From Candidatus Hydrogenedentota bacterium (GTDB lineage Bacteria > Hydrogenedentota > Hydrogenedentia > Hydrogenedentales > JAEUWI01): a DNA stretch of 64,000 bases. The notes under the pieces were generated by a model that saw only the letters and a program-made list of their open reading frames with translations, ran no database searches and was not told where the DNA came from. Shown piece after piece: positions 30,325-38,418 of this stretch. The stretch is from NCBI GenBank assembly GCA_019637335.1, contig JAHBVV010000001.1, positions 689,440 through 753,439 of the forward strand, given 5' to 3'. Made by a program: the position numbers and the translations under genes. How positions within the stretch are numbered: the stretch's first letter is position 1; every line of letters begins with the position of its first letter.

Positions 30325-31072
30325 CGCCCGGGGCTCCCAGGTGGGTCTTGTCCACGTGGCCCCGGTGGCCGAAGAGTGCGAGCAGTCGCGGCTCGGCGGC
30401 GACCTCGCGGGCCGGCCCGAATCCGACGACCTTCCGGTCGAGCAGGAGGACGTGGTCGGCGTGGCAGCGGGCGCCTTCCCAGTCGTGGGTAATCATGATG
30501 ACGGTGGCTCCGGAGGTCTCCTGGTAGCGGCACAGGATGTGGTACATGGCCGCTTCGCCCTTGAGATCCATGCCGGCTCCCGGCTCGTCGAGCACGAGGA
30601 GTTCCGGGCTGTTGGCGAGGCTGCGCGCGAGGAATGCCCGCTGGAGTTCGCCGCCGGAGATGGCCTGTACGGGCCTTTCGGCCAGGTGCGCGACGCCGGT
30701 TTCTTCGAGCATTTGCATGGCCCGGTCGCGGTGCGCCTTTGAAATGCGCCAGGGCCATACGCCGGTGATCCCGCTGACAACCAGCTCGAGGACGGTGGCG
30801 GGGAACTGCTGCGCGAAGGTTTTTTTCTGGGGGACGTAGGCGACGCGGGTACCGGCGTGCGCTCCGGGGGCGAGGCCGAGCACGGAGACGGCGCCTTCGT
30901 CCGGGGGAATCAGGCCGAGCAGGACATTCAGCAGGGTGCTTTTTCCGGCTCCGTTGGGGCCGATGACGGCGACGAAGGATCCGGGCTCAATGCGGAAGGA
31001 GACGGAATCGAGCGCGGGGCGCCCTCCATAACGCACGGACAGGCCGCTTACATCTACCGCCGCGACGCTCAC
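30317..31072 (-). CDS. znuC: Zinc ABC transporter ATP-binding protein (ZnuC-like)
   Basis: 251 residues. Drives metal import. Walker A GPNGAGKSTLLN (about 37-48), Q-loop in YVPQKKTFAQQFPAT, signature ISGGELQRAFLARSLA, Walker B LLVLDEPGAGMD, switch His in MITHDWEGA. It starts at 31072, overlapping the end of the binding-protein gene by 4 nt (ATGA-type junction), and overlaps znuB by 8 nt at its end: a tightly coupled three-gene operon. Confidence 0.93.
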   Translation of the reverse strand: MSVAAVDVSGLSVRYGGRPALDSVSFRIEPGSFVAVIGPNGAGKSTLLNVLLGLIPPDEGAVSVLGLAPGAHAGTRVAYVPQKKTFAQQFPATVLELVVSGITGVWPWRISKAHRDRAMQMLEETGVAHLAERPVQAISGGELQRAFLARSLANSPELLVLDEPGAGMDLKGEAAMYHILCRYQETSGATVIMITHDWEGARCHADHVLLLDRKVVGFGPAREVAAEPRLLALFGHRGHVDKTHLGAPGDA

Positions 31073-32004
31073 TGGAAGGCCTCCCAGAGCAGGTTGGCGT
31101 TGGTGCGCATGAATGCGGCGTAGGTATCCTGCCCGGGCGATCCGCCGAGGGGGTCGACGACGGTGACGCGTGTACCGAGCATTTCCGCGAGCACCTCGGC
31201 GGGCTTCCCGGGCAACTGCACTTCGGAAAGGATAATCCGGTGATCTGATCGCGCGAGTACGTTGCGGATCGTTTCGAGGGTCTGCGGTGTGGGCTCACGG
31301 CCGGGAAAGGGCTCGATATGCGCGGAGACCACGATGCCGTAGCGGTGGAAGAAGTAGGTCCAGGAGGGGTGAAACGCCGCGAGCGTGTATTCGGCGCCTT
31401 TCGGGCGCGCCGCGTCGAATTCGCGGTTTAGTGCGTCGAGGGTTTCGGAGAATCGGTCGGCGTTGGCGCGGTAGGTCTCGGCGTTTTCGGGGTTCAGGCG
31501 GGAGAGAATCTCCACGATGCCGGGCAATACCGATTGCACGGCGACGGGATCGAGCCAGAAGTGGGCGTTCCAGGCGCCGGGCTCGGCTTCGTGGTCGTGA
31601 ACCTCGTCCTCGACGCAGTGCGCTGTTTCGTAGGGAAGGCGATCCTCCTCGGGCAAGAGCGCGAACACGCTGTGCACGCGCCCGGGGGCGAGCCGCGCGA
31701 CCCAGCCGTCAATGGTCTCGTCGACGTGGAATACGGCGGGGGCCTCGGCGAGGGCGCGGGCCACCGAGGGGCGCAGCTCGAAGGTATGCGGGGAGGCTCC
31801 GGGCGGAAGAATGCACGCCACCGTTGCCCCCTCCCCCACGATTTCCTGGAGTATCATTTTTAACGGCGGGATGGTGGCCACGATGGTGGGCGCGCCGCCC
31901 GGTTCCCGCGAGCACCCCTGAAACAATGCCAGCAGCAGCAGCACGCCGGCGGCGCGCGCGCATCCGCGCCAAGTAGCGGTATGCCCGTTCATAATGTAAA
32001 TCAT
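31069..32004 (-). CDS. znuA: Zinc ABC transporter substrate-binding lipoprotein (ZnuA-like)
   Basis: About 311 residues. Captures Zn2+ in the periplasm. The leader ends GVLLLLALFQGC, an imperfect lipobox (Phe at -3), so a lipoprotein is likely. Metal ligands are suggested by PPGASPHTFELRPS (His), a short His/Asp loop (HDHEAEPGAWNAHFWLDP) and AAFHPSWTYFFHRYGI. The start ATG 32004 has GGAGAG just before it (about 4 nt from GGAG); ATG 31992 (MNGHTATW) is the alternative. The start region is unusually AT-rich (GTTATGATTTACATTATGAA) and could hold a metal-regulator site, weakly supported. Confidence 0.9.
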   Translation of the reverse strand: MIYIMNGHTATWRGCARAAGVLLLLALFQGCSREPGGAPTIVATIPPLKMILQEIVGEGATVACILPPGASPHTFELRPSVARALAEAPAVFHVDETIDGWVARLAPGRVHSVFALLPEEDRLPYETAHCVEDEVHDHEAEPGAWNAHFWLDPVAVQSVLPGIVEILSRLNPENAETYRANADRFSETLDALNREFDAARPKGAEYTLAAFHPSWTYFFHRYGIVVSAHIEPFPGREPTPQTLETIRNVLARSDHRIILSEVQLPGKPAEVLAEMLGTRVTVVDPLGGSPGQDTYAAFMRTNANLLWEAFQ

Positions 32005-32770
32005 AACTCTCCGTAACGGCGCGATAGTTTCCAGCCGACGCATGTCAATCGCATTTAGACTTCGTGTACGAGCCAATCACCCTATGAACCGCTGGAATCT
32101 CAGATTACGGCTCGTGTGTTGGGGCGCCTGCATGTCACCTGTGGCGAGCTCTGGACGTTGCCGGCAGCGATGCTGGCGATCCGCCATGCTTACTTTCGTT
32201 GATTCCAGGATTCGTAACATTTTGGCCGCCTGAAGCAGCTACCAGGTATCGTTCCGGGCGTTCCAGTGATCTGCGAGGAGGCGCGGGGGCCATTTCACAA
32301 GCGCAACGATCCCATGAAGTCATGCGCTCCTCCTGCCGCGGACAGGAATGTCCGCGATCCTGGCGCGCCTTTCGGCGCATTGGACAGGCGGGACGCCTAT
32401 CCTACATTTGCGCCTTGCGGCGCTGAACACAGGCGGGACGCCTGTGCCACGTTCTTTTCGAGGTGCATTTGGTGGGGACAGGGAAACTTTTGGCGTTGGG
32501 CTCACTTTGCCGCGGACAAGAATGTCCGCGATCCTGTTGCGCCTTGCGGCGCATTGGACAGGCGGGACGCCTATCCTACATTTGCGCCTTGCGGCGCTGA
32601 ACACAGGCGAGACGCCTGTGCCACGTTCTTTTCGAGGTGGTTCTGGTGGGGACATGCTTTCACACTGGGGTGCTTCATACCGCGAAAGTATTACAAGGAT
32701 TCAATCCGACACAAGTTGATTTCCATTTTACCGTGATCGGGACTGAATGCTCTTGCCTTGTCAGCCGACA
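32005..32770. repeat. Intergenic repeats between znuA and fur-like gene
   Basis: No gene. About 32119-32210: degenerate third copy of the 199-bp unit of 16021-16427. About 32285-32333: a word shared with 4765-4816. 32334-32664: two tandem copies (starts 32334 and 32509, period 175 bp) of the block GCCGCGGACAnGAATGTCCG - GCGCCTT(T/G)CGGCGC - AGGCGGGACGCCT - ACAGGCGnGACGCCTGTGCC - ACGTTCTTTTCGAGGTG. From 32670 the sequence becomes unique and AT-richer towards the regulator promoter. Confidence 0.8.
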
Positions 32771-32800
32771 TTGTAGCGATCCGCGCGCCGCTGGTATAGT
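32771..32800 (+). promoter_or_regulatory. Candidate promoter of the Fur-family gene
   Basis: TTGTAG (32771-32776), 18-bp spacer, TATAGT (32795-32800). It is followed by a small GC hairpin (CGGACGGAACCGTCCG, 32806-32821) and then the AT-rich operator. Placement upstream of the operator would suit autorepression. Confidence 0.5.
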
Positions 32801-32821
32801 GGGGGCGGACGGAACCGTCCG

Positions 32822-32854
32822 AATGTAATGATAACATTTTCTCATTATAACATT
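32822..32854 (+). promoter_or_regulatory. Zur/Fur-type operator upstream of the regulator
   Basis: AATGTAATGATAACATT (32822-32838) is a 17-bp palindrome with one mismatched pair, close to the gammaproteobacterial Zur core AATGTTATnATAACATT. A second half-site ATTATAACATT follows at 32844-32854. This AT-rich stretch stands out in GC-rich DNA and sits between the promoter and the ribosome site AAGGAAG (32856-32862). Autoregulation by the encoded Fur-family protein is the natural reading. Confidence 0.6.
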
Positions 32855-32870
32855 CAAGGAAGCCCTTGAG

Positions 32871-33248
32871 GTGCAACGTGATACCGCGCAGCGGCGCGCA
32901 ATACGCAATGTTTTCGGCGCACTAAACCGCCCCCTCTCCCCGCAGGAAATCCTGGAAGCGGCGCAGGAACATGTTCCCAACATGGGGCTTGCGACCGTGT
33001 ATCGTACGGTGAAGTCACTGACCGAGAGCAAGACGATTGCGGTGGTGGACGTGCCCGGGGAGCCGCAGCGCTATGAACTGGCCGGGAAGGATCACCACCA
33101 CCACTTCAGTTGCCGGACTTGCGGCCGGATGTTCGAGATGGACGGGTGTCCGGGCGATCTGGAGCGCCTGGTGCCGCCGGGGTTCGTCATGGAAGATCAT
33201 GAAGTATTCATTTACGGGCGCTGCCGGGACTGTAACCGGCGTCGCTAG
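32871..33248 (+). CDS. Fur-family metalloregulator (probably Zur-like)
   Basis: 125 residues. Winged-helix DNA-binding domain (about 1-70: AQRRAIRNVFGALNRPLSPQ, then GLATVYRTVKSLTESKTI) and a metal-binding dimer domain with HHHHFSCRTCGRMFEMDGCP and a final CRDC. The two CxxC pairs form the structural zinc site; the His cluster plus downstream His/Glu the sensory site. GTG 32871 lies 8 nt from AAGGAAG. It is divergent from znuABC and next to a Ni/Co transporter, so Zur, or Nur, are the best guesses; the operator favours Zur. Confidence 0.88.
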   Translation: MQRDTAQRRAIRNVFGALNRPLSPQEILEAAQEHVPNMGLATVYRTVKSLTESKTIAVVDVPGEPQRYELAGKDHHHHFSCRTCGRMFEMDGCPGDLERLVPPGFVMEDHEVFIYGRCRDCNRRR

Positions 33249-33253
33249 CGTGA

Positions 33254-33919
33254 TTATGCGGTGTCGACGAGGCGGCTGTTGTCGAGGAGGTATACGGTGT
33301 TGGTGATCCGGTCGAGGAATTTTCGATTGTGTGAGATCAAGACGATTTCCTGATCGAGGCGCTCGAGTATGGCGGCGAGCCTGGCCTCGGTTTCGGCGTC
33401 GAGGCCGGCGGTGGGCTCATCGAGCAGGAGCACGCGCGGCTCCATGGCGAGTACGGCTGCCAGGGCAACCATGCGCTTCTCCCCTCCCGAGAGCTTGTAG
33501 GTGACGCGGTGTTCGTAGCCGGTGAGCCCGAGCAGGTCGAGGGTTTGGAGGGCGCGTTCCCGCGCGACGGCCGGGGCGGCCCCGAAGTTCAGCGGGCCGA
33601 ACATGAGGTCTTCGAGTACGGTGGGGCAAAAGAGCTGGTCTTCGCTGTCCTGGAGCAGGTAGCCGGCCTGGCGCCGGACTTCGAGGAAATCGCGCTCGCT
33701 GTTGCATCTTTTTCCAAAGGCGTGGACGGCGCCGGCGTCGGGCCGGAGGAGGCCGGTCATGAGGTGCAGGAGGGTGCTCTTGCCGCAGCCGTTGGCTCCG
33801 GTAAGGCCGATGCGCTGGCCCGCGCCGAGGGTGAAGTGCAGGTCCCTGAAGAGGGGCTGGCCCGGTGTATAGCCGAACTCGATGCCGCTGAGTTGAATGA
33901 GGGGGGCGTTCACGGCCAT
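33254..33919 (-). CDS. cbiO: Cobalt/nickel ECF transporter ATPase (CbiO/NikO-like)
   Basis: 221 residues. Walker A GANGCGKSTLLH, Q-loop region LLQDSEDQLFCPTVLEDLMF (the SEDQLF pattern is characteristic of ECF/cobalt ATPases), signature LSGGEKRMVALAAVLA, Walker B VLLLDEPTAGLD, switch LISHN. ATG 33919 (MAVNAPLIQL) overlaps the stop of the cbiQ gene by 10 nt, indicating coupling. Last gene of a four-gene operon on the minus strand, convergent with the Fur-family gene. Confidence 0.93.
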   Translation of the reverse strand: MAVNAPLIQLSGIEFGYTPGQPLFRDLHFTLGAGQRIGLTGANGCGKSTLLHLMTGLLRPDAGAVHAFGKRCNSERDFLEVRRQAGYLLQDSEDQLFCPTVLEDLMFGPLNFGAAPAVARERALQTLDLLGLTGYEHRVTYKLSGGEKRMVALAAVLAMEPRVLLLDEPTAGLDAETEARLAAILERLDQEIVLISHNRKFLDRITNTVYLLDNSRLVDTA

Positions 33920-34659
33920 ACCATCCCGAGCATGGCGAGCATTGCGGTGGCGGAGAGGAGGCCGAACCATGCGTCGGAGCGCTGGAAGGCCAGGTCCCCG
34001 TGAAAGGCGAGGGAGCCCCGGTATCCGCGCAGGCGCATGGCGTCGCGAATGCGTTCGCCGCGCGCATGGCTGCGGACGAGCATCATGCCGGCCATGTAGC
34101 CGGTAGTGCGCAGGGTATGGAGATTGGGGCCGGGAGCGAATCCGCGCAGGCGCGCGGCGGTTGAAAGGCGGCTGTATTCGGCGAGCATCAGCCCCAGGTA
34201 GCGCACGGTGAAAAGGAGCAGGTGCGCGAGTTTCGGGGGCATGCCGAGGCGTTCGAGGGCGTGGCCCAGGGCGACGAGTTCGATGGTGCCGAGGAGCACG
34301 GCGAGCAGGAGCACGATGGCGTTGGCCTTGAGGACGATGATGAGGCCGTCTTGCAGGCCTTCGCGGGTGGCCCCGGCTGGGCCAATGTGGAAGAGCGCCT
34401 CGCCGGGGGTGAAGAATAGCAATGCGGCGAGCAGCAGTGCGAGGACGGCGTTGAGGGGAACCAGGCGCTGCAACAGGGCGGCCGGGGGAATCCTGGCAAC
34501 GAGGGCGCCCGCGATTCCGAGCAGGAGCCCGAAGAGCAACACGGGCCAGGCGCCGGCCAAGGCCAGCACGGCGCTGAAGGCGACGGCGGCGAGGACGCGC
34601 GACCGGGGGTCGAGGCGGTGAAGCGGGGTATCACCATCGCTGTATACGATAATCTCCAT
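33910..34659 (-). CDS. cbiQ: Cobalt/nickel ECF transporter T component (CbiQ/NikQ-like)
   Basis: 249 residues, five or so membrane helices. Couples the ATPase to the substrate-binding CbiM. Visible blocks: HRLDPRSRVLAAVAFSAVLA at the N-terminus and SRLSTAARLRGFAPGP, with a second basic block RSHARGERIRDAMRLRGYRG, corresponding to the coupling helices that carry the A-R-G type motifs. Stop at 33910 overlaps cbiO; it begins one base before the stop of the gene upstream (34660), a coupled arrangement. Confidence 0.9.
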   Translation of the reverse strand: MEIIVYSDGDTPLHRLDPRSRVLAAVAFSAVLALAGAWPVLLFGLLLGIAGALVARIPPAALLQRLVPLNAVLALLLAALLFFTPGEALFHIGPAGATREGLQDGLIIVLKANAIVLLLAVLLGTIELVALGHALERLGMPPKLAHLLLFTVRYLGLMLAEYSRLSTAARLRGFAPGPNLHTLRTTGYMAGMMLVRSHARGERIRDAMRLRGYRGSLAFHGDLAFQRSDAWFGLLSATAMLAMLGMVWP

Positions 34660-35256
34660 TCAGCCGCCCCGCCGAGAAAACCGGCCGCGCACCAGGGCGA
34701 GAAGCCCGGCGACGCCGAAGAGATAGCCGATGCCGCCCACGATATCGCGGAAGCGCGTGGTGCGCTCATATTGAAACAACTGCTCACGGAGGGGGGCAAG
34801 CTGCCTCGCGACGGCCTGATCGATGCGCGCCTCGATGGCGGCGAAATCCGCGCTGGCGTGCTGGTCCGTCTCGGGGGCCGAGGCGGCGGAAACCGGCGCG
34901 GGCGACTCGGGCGGCGCGGCGAGCGCGGCCTCGATCTCGCTTTCGGGAACGGTATAGGCGCCGACATGCCCCTCCCCGGCATCGCCGGTGATACGATAGT
35001 CGCATACGCGGCTTATGGGCAGGGTGAACCGTCCGGCCTCGTCGGTGACGGTCTCGGCGAGCAGGACGCCCTCGGGATCATGGGCCCGCACGGGCGCTTC
35101 GGTGATCCGGGTCCCGTCGGGGTAGCGCATGGTCCCGCGGACGGCGTTGCCGCTGGCGGTGGCGAAGAGTTCGACCGCGTGCCCCCAGGCGATGAGGGGG
35201 ATGCAGAGCAGTGACAGGGCCATGCAAAAGGCGCGGGGCAGGGTACGAAACTTCAT
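34660..35256 (-). CDS. Periplasmic/membrane subunit of the Ni/Co transporter (CbiL/NikL-like)
   Basis: 198 residues. Signal peptide MKFRTLPRAFCMALSLLCIP with cleavage near WGHA, a transthyretin/carboxypeptidase-regulatory-like beta domain (about 26-100: VRGTMRYPDGTRITEAPVRA), a Pro/Ala linker, a helical segment (about 130-165) and a C-terminal membrane helix (IVGGIGYLFGVAGLLALVRG). Proteins of this plan lie between cbiM and cbiQ as accessory components of nickel or cobalt ECF systems. It overlaps the cbiM stop by 4 nt. Exact role in metal capture is unproven. Confidence 0.75.
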   Translation of the reverse strand: MKFRTLPRAFCMALSLLCIPLIAWGHAVELFATASGNAVRGTMRYPDGTRITEAPVRAHDPEGVLLAETVTDEAGRFTLPISRVCDYRITGDAGEGHVGAYTVPESEIEAALAAPPESPAPVSAASAPETDQHASADFAAIEARIDQAVARQLAPLREQLFQYERTTRFRDIVGGIGYLFGVAGLLALVRGRFSRRGG

Positions 35257-35897
35257 GGGGTGGCTTCCGTGGGGTCATCGGCCGGCCGTGCGAGGGTCCC
35301 GGCGAGCAACTCGGGACTGACTTTCTGTAAGAATCCGGCGGCGGACGCGGTGACGAGTCCTTCGAGAATCATGACGGGGATCTGCGCCGCGAGGACGGTG
35401 ACGGCGACGATGCGGAACGCTTCGCCGGCGGTGCTGAGGATCCCCGCCAGAATGAGGGAGCCGAGGACGATGGCGAGCGCGCCGAGCGCCCCGCAGGCGG
35501 CGGGTACAGCGCGCGCGGAAGGTTGAATCCTGAATGCGCGGAACAGGTGATAGACGACGACCGACGGCGTGGCCATGATACAGGTGTTGAGTCCGAGGGT
35601 GGTAAGTCCGCCGAATCCGAATAGCACGGCTTGCAGGACGAGGGCCAGAAAGACGGCGGGAAATGCGGCCCAGCCGAGGACGATCCCGAGCAGTGCGGTG
35701 AGGGAAAGGTGAATGCTGACCCCGAAAACCGGGATGTGGATCAGGGAGGCGACAAAGAAGCTGGATGACATGACGGCGGCGCGCATTGCGGCGGTCTCGT
35801 CCAGCTGGCGGAGGCCGATCGCCACGCCGGCGGATGCGAGTAGCCAGCCGCCTCCGAGCATAACGGGGGATGCTATAACGCCTTCAGCCAGATGCAT
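35253..35897 (-). CDS. cbiM: Cobalt/nickel ECF transporter substrate component (CbiM/NikM-like)
   Basis: 214 residues, about seven helices. The N-terminus MHLAEGVIASPVMLGGGWLL has the essential Met-His2 of the metal site; a second conserved His is in SLIHIPVFGVSIHLS. Provides specificity for Ni2+ or Co2+. First gene of the operon cbiM - accessory - cbiQ - cbiO. Whether Ni or Co is carried cannot be told here; no cobalamin genes or nickel enzymes are in the window and no cobalamin riboswitch was recognised upstream. Confidence 0.92.
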   Translation of the reverse strand: MHLAEGVIASPVMLGGGWLLASAGVAIGLRQLDETAAMRAAVMSSSFFVASLIHIPVFGVSIHLSLTALLGIVLGWAAFPAVFLALVLQAVLFGFGGLTTLGLNTCIMATPSVVVYHLFRAFRIQPSARAVPAACGALGALAIVLGSLILAGILSTAGEAFRIVAVTVLAAQIPVMILEGLVTASAAGFLQKVSPELLAGTLARPADDPTEATP

Positions 35898-36235
35898 GAC
35901 AAACCTCAGCCGCGGTGGGAAACGCGGGAACGTGGAAACTCAGGGGGCGGGATGCGCCTTGGCGCCCCGGGTCGGGGTGTATCATAGCACGTTTGGCAGG
36001 GGCGATGCCCACGGGCGCGCCGGGGGGAATTGGATGCGGGGCGGCGCCGGATGGCGGCACGAAAAAAAACGCGCCGAATCACGCTCAAGCTGATGGCCGC
36101 CTGTGGCGGCCCGCTTGAACGTGGCACACCGGAGAGCGGCGGGGCGTCTCCGAACACGTCACCCTCAAGCGGATGGCCGCTTGAGGGTGATGCTCGGTAT
36201 GCTGGCCCCTCGGGCCGATGGCTGGGTTGGGTTGG
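35898..36235. other. Intergenic region upstream of cbiM
   Basis: 338 bp, no gene. A minus-strand TATGAT (35981-35986 in reverse) could be a -10 for cbiM but has no good -35. Around 36085-36131 lies a repeat (GCTCAAG...GCTTGAACGTGGCACACCG) related to 12281-12330. A separate perfect hairpin is listed below. Confidence 0.4.
36159..36190 (-). terminator. 14-bp perfect hairpin after the TlpA-like gene
   Basis: TCACCCTCAAGCGG (36159-36172), loop ATGG, CCGCTTGAGGGTGA (36177-36190). It is 46 nt past the stop of the TlpA-like gene on the minus strand. There is no T-tract in either direction, so it may be a repeat element or an mRNA-stabilising hairpin rather than a true intrinsic terminator. Confidence 0.5.
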
Positions 36236-37177
36236 TTACTGGCGCTCGTATTCGGCGAGGCGCTCTTTGAGTTGCGCGAGGAGGTCTTCGCTCTTGCAGA
36301 GCTCGACGGCTTTTTTCTGGGTGGCAATCGCGGTATCGCGATCGCCGGAGCGGAACTGGGCTCGGGCCAGGGTGTCGAGGACGTCGGCGTTTTCGCCTCC
36401 GGCCAGCGTGTTGGCAAACTCGGCGACGCGTAACATGTACGGCAGGTCCTGATAGGCGAGGCCCTCATCGGCCAGCAGGGTCCAGGCGACCTGGCTGTAG
36501 AAGCCGGGATCCTCGAGGCCGCATTCGAGGAGGCGTTTTCCGACCTGGTCCGCGGCGGCCTTGTCGCTTCCGTATCGCGCGCGGACGATGTATTCCTGCG
36601 CCCAGATCATGGCGAGTTCGCGGAGTTCCTTCTGGGCGGCTTCTTTTTTCGCACGCTCGCGGGCCTCATCGGCGTTGTATTCGCCGTCGGCGACCTTGGC
36701 GAGGATTTCGTCGAGGCCGGCCATGGGGTGGCCCTGCCAGACGAGGGTTCCGCTGCGGTCGACGACAAAGGCGTGCGGGATGCCGCGGACGCCGAAGGGG
36801 GTGGCGTAGGCTTCCCAGGTCTTTCGGTCCTGATCGATTGCGACCGTATAGGCCATCTCATCGCCCTTGTCGCCGACGAAGCCCCGGACCTGGTCCTCCG
36901 CCTCGTCGGAGATGCCGATGATGCGGACGCCCTTGTCCTTATATTTTGCCTGGAGCTCGGTGAGGTGCGGGATGCTCTGGCGGCAGGGTCCGCACCAGGT
37001 GGCCCAGAATTCTACGACGTAGATCTCGCCGCTGTCTTTGAGGTCGGCTTTAACTTCATCGCCCTTGATGACGCTGGAGAGCTTGAGGGCGGGGGCCGGG
37101 TCGCCGATTTGGAGGGCGCCGGCGAGGGGGGCCAGCAGGGCGCTGGCCAGCATGAACGCCGCGATGCGCAGTTTCAT
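36236..37177 (-). CDS. TlpA/ResA-like thioredoxin with C-terminal helical domain
   Basis: 313 residues, exported: signal peptide MKLRIAAFMLASALLAPLAG. The thioredoxin fold runs from about 25 to 165 (AlkyI hydroperoxide reductase/TlpA type) with the redox pair WCGPC in VVEFWATWCGPCRQ and the cis-Pro in GVRGIPHAFVVD. Residues about 185-313 form a TPR-like helical region (VLDTLARAQFRSGDRDTAIA). Likely keeps periplasmic thiols reduced or delivers electrons to cytochrome or metal-site assembly; the extra domain suggests a protein partner. Stands alone. Confidence 0.9.
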   Translation of the reverse strand: MKLRIAAFMLASALLAPLAGALQIGDPAPALKLSSVIKGDEVKADLKDSGEIYVVEFWATWCGPCRQSIPHLTELQAKYKDKGVRIIGISDEAEDQVRGFVGDKGDEMAYTVAIDQDRKTWEAYATPFGVRGIPHAFVVDRSGTLVWQGHPMAGLDEILAKVADGEYNADEARERAKKEAAQKELRELAMIWAQEYIVRARYGSDKAAADQVGKRLLECGLEDPGFYSQVAWTLLADEGLAYQDLPYMLRVAEFANTLAGGENADVLDTLARAQFRSGDRDTAIATQKKAVELCKSEDLLAQLKERLAEYERQ

Positions 37178-37406
37178 GGGATCGGTTCCTTTCGGAGTTT
37201 TGGGGGTACGGGCAGGTAGTGTACGACACGCCGGGCCGCCACTTCATCCCGCATGCCATGGTTTTATATTCGGCCGAAGGGAGCCCCCGTGTCAAACGCG
37301 GGCTTGCAGGTTACGGCTTTTCCGTCTACAATCAGTTGTCCGGACGGGGACGAGGAAGCCCCGCCCGGTCCGTTGTGATCAGCCCCGAGTGCAGGAGGGT
37401 CTCCAG

Positions 37407-37760
37407 ATGCGCCAGCCCTGGTCCAAAATGAATGTCGATGGCGCGAATTTCCGGCTTACCGAGCAGGAACTGGACCGCGTGTACGACGAAATGCCGAGCC
37501 TTCCGGAGCCGCCCGCGCAATCGGAGGCGTCGGGCGGCGGCGGTGATGGCCCCGCGAGGAGCCAGGCGCAGACGATCGCGCCGGCGGCGGAGGCGGAGCC
37601 CGAGCCGGCGGAATGCCCCAACCCGGCGTGTTACGGGGCGTTTCAAAACGCTTCGGAGACGGGCGCGCCGCTGGTGGAAGGCAGCGGCTCGGGCTGCACC
37701 GATCGCCGGGTGATGTATGATCCGTCGCGGGCTCCGAATCCGGATCGCCGCAGCAACTGA
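37407..37760 (+). CDS. Small protein of unknown function at the head of the injection-effector module
   Basis: 117 residues, unrecognised. ATG 37407 has a very good ribosome site (AGGAGGG, 37393-37399). The N-terminus MNVDGANFRLTEQELDRVYD could be an amphipathic helix; a Pro/Glu/Ala-rich linker (about 30-68) leads to a Cys-containing segment ECPNPACYGAFQNASETGAP and ends in GSGSGCTDRRVMYDPSRAPN. There is no signal peptide. It lies 67 nt before the DUF4123 gene and probably shares its transcript. It might be a small spike-associated or linker protein, which is a guess from position. Confidence 0.6.
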   Translation: MRQPWSKMNVDGANFRLTEQELDRVYDEMPSLPEPPAQSEASGGGGDGPARSQAQTIAPAAEAEPEPAECPNPACYGAFQNASETGAPLVEGSGSGCTDRRVMYDPSRAPNPDRRSN

Positions 37761-37827
37761 AGGCAGCCCCGGGCGCCGGCGCCTTGCAGCGGCGGGAGTC
37801 CGGTATGTTGAGGAAACCAGCGAGACC

Positions 37828-38418
37828 ATGCCGAGCCGACCCGATGCGTACGAGTTGCACCAGTATTTCGAGCACCACCGGAAGCCCGGGGAGCACCTCT
37901 ATGCCGTGGTGGACGCGGCGCGGGACTACCGGCTTGCGGTGGCGCCGCGCGATATGCTGGATGAGCCGCTGCGCCCGCTTTTTCAGAACGCCCCGTATTT
38001 CATGGAGCGGGTGGGGCCGTACCTGGCTCGGATAAGCTGCTCGGACCGGTATCCGGAGTACATGCGGCTGTGGGCGGAGCGTCTGGGGGATAACGCGGGC
38101 ATCTTCTTCTTGAGCAGCGCGTGGCCGAAGACGGTGCGTGCGCACTTGCGTAGCATCTTCAAGGTGTATGACGAGAACAAGGCGATGTTCTATTTTCGCT
38201 TTTATGATCCGCGGGTTATACGCACGTATCTTCCGACCTGCACGGCGAAGGAATGCCGGGAGTTTTTCGGGCCGATACGCAGCATATTCGTGGAGGGTCC
38301 CACGCTGCCGGTGATGCATCACTACCGGGTGGGGCAGGCGGCGATCCACCTGGAGGAGGAGGATGTGCGGGCCATCTCCCATTCGCTGGACGACGCGCGG
38401 GAGGAGAGCACCGCATGA
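37828..38418 (+). CDS. DUF4123 adaptor/chaperone for a type VI-like effector
   Basis: 196 residues. DUF4123 proteins (Tap/TEC adaptors) bind an effector and load it onto VgrG or a PAAR tip of type VI secretion systems. The family pattern is clear: LYAVVDAARD near 26-35, PLFQNAPYFMERVGPYLARI, WAERLGDNAGIFFLSSAWPK, HLRSIFKVYDENKAMFYFRF, YDPRVIRTYLP and FFGPIRSIFVEG. ATG 37828. The next gene starts within its stop codon (ATGA overlap at 38415-38418). Its presence strongly predicts that the large protein two genes downstream is a secreted effector. Confidence 0.88.
   Translation: MPSRPDAYELHQYFEHHRKPGEHLYAVVDAARDYRLAVAPRDMLDEPLRPLFQNAPYFMERVGPYLARISCSDRYPEYMRLWAERLGDNAGIFFLSSAWPKTVRAHLRSIFKVYDENKAMFYFRFYDPRVIRTYLPTCTAKECREFFGPIRSIFVEGPTLPVMHHYRVGQAAIHLEEEDVRAISHSLDDAREESTA

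Noticed and set aside
35898-36060. Cobalamin or NiCo riboswitch upstream of cbiM
   Set aside because: No B12-box-like or NiCo-aptamer pattern was recognised in the leader on the minus strand.
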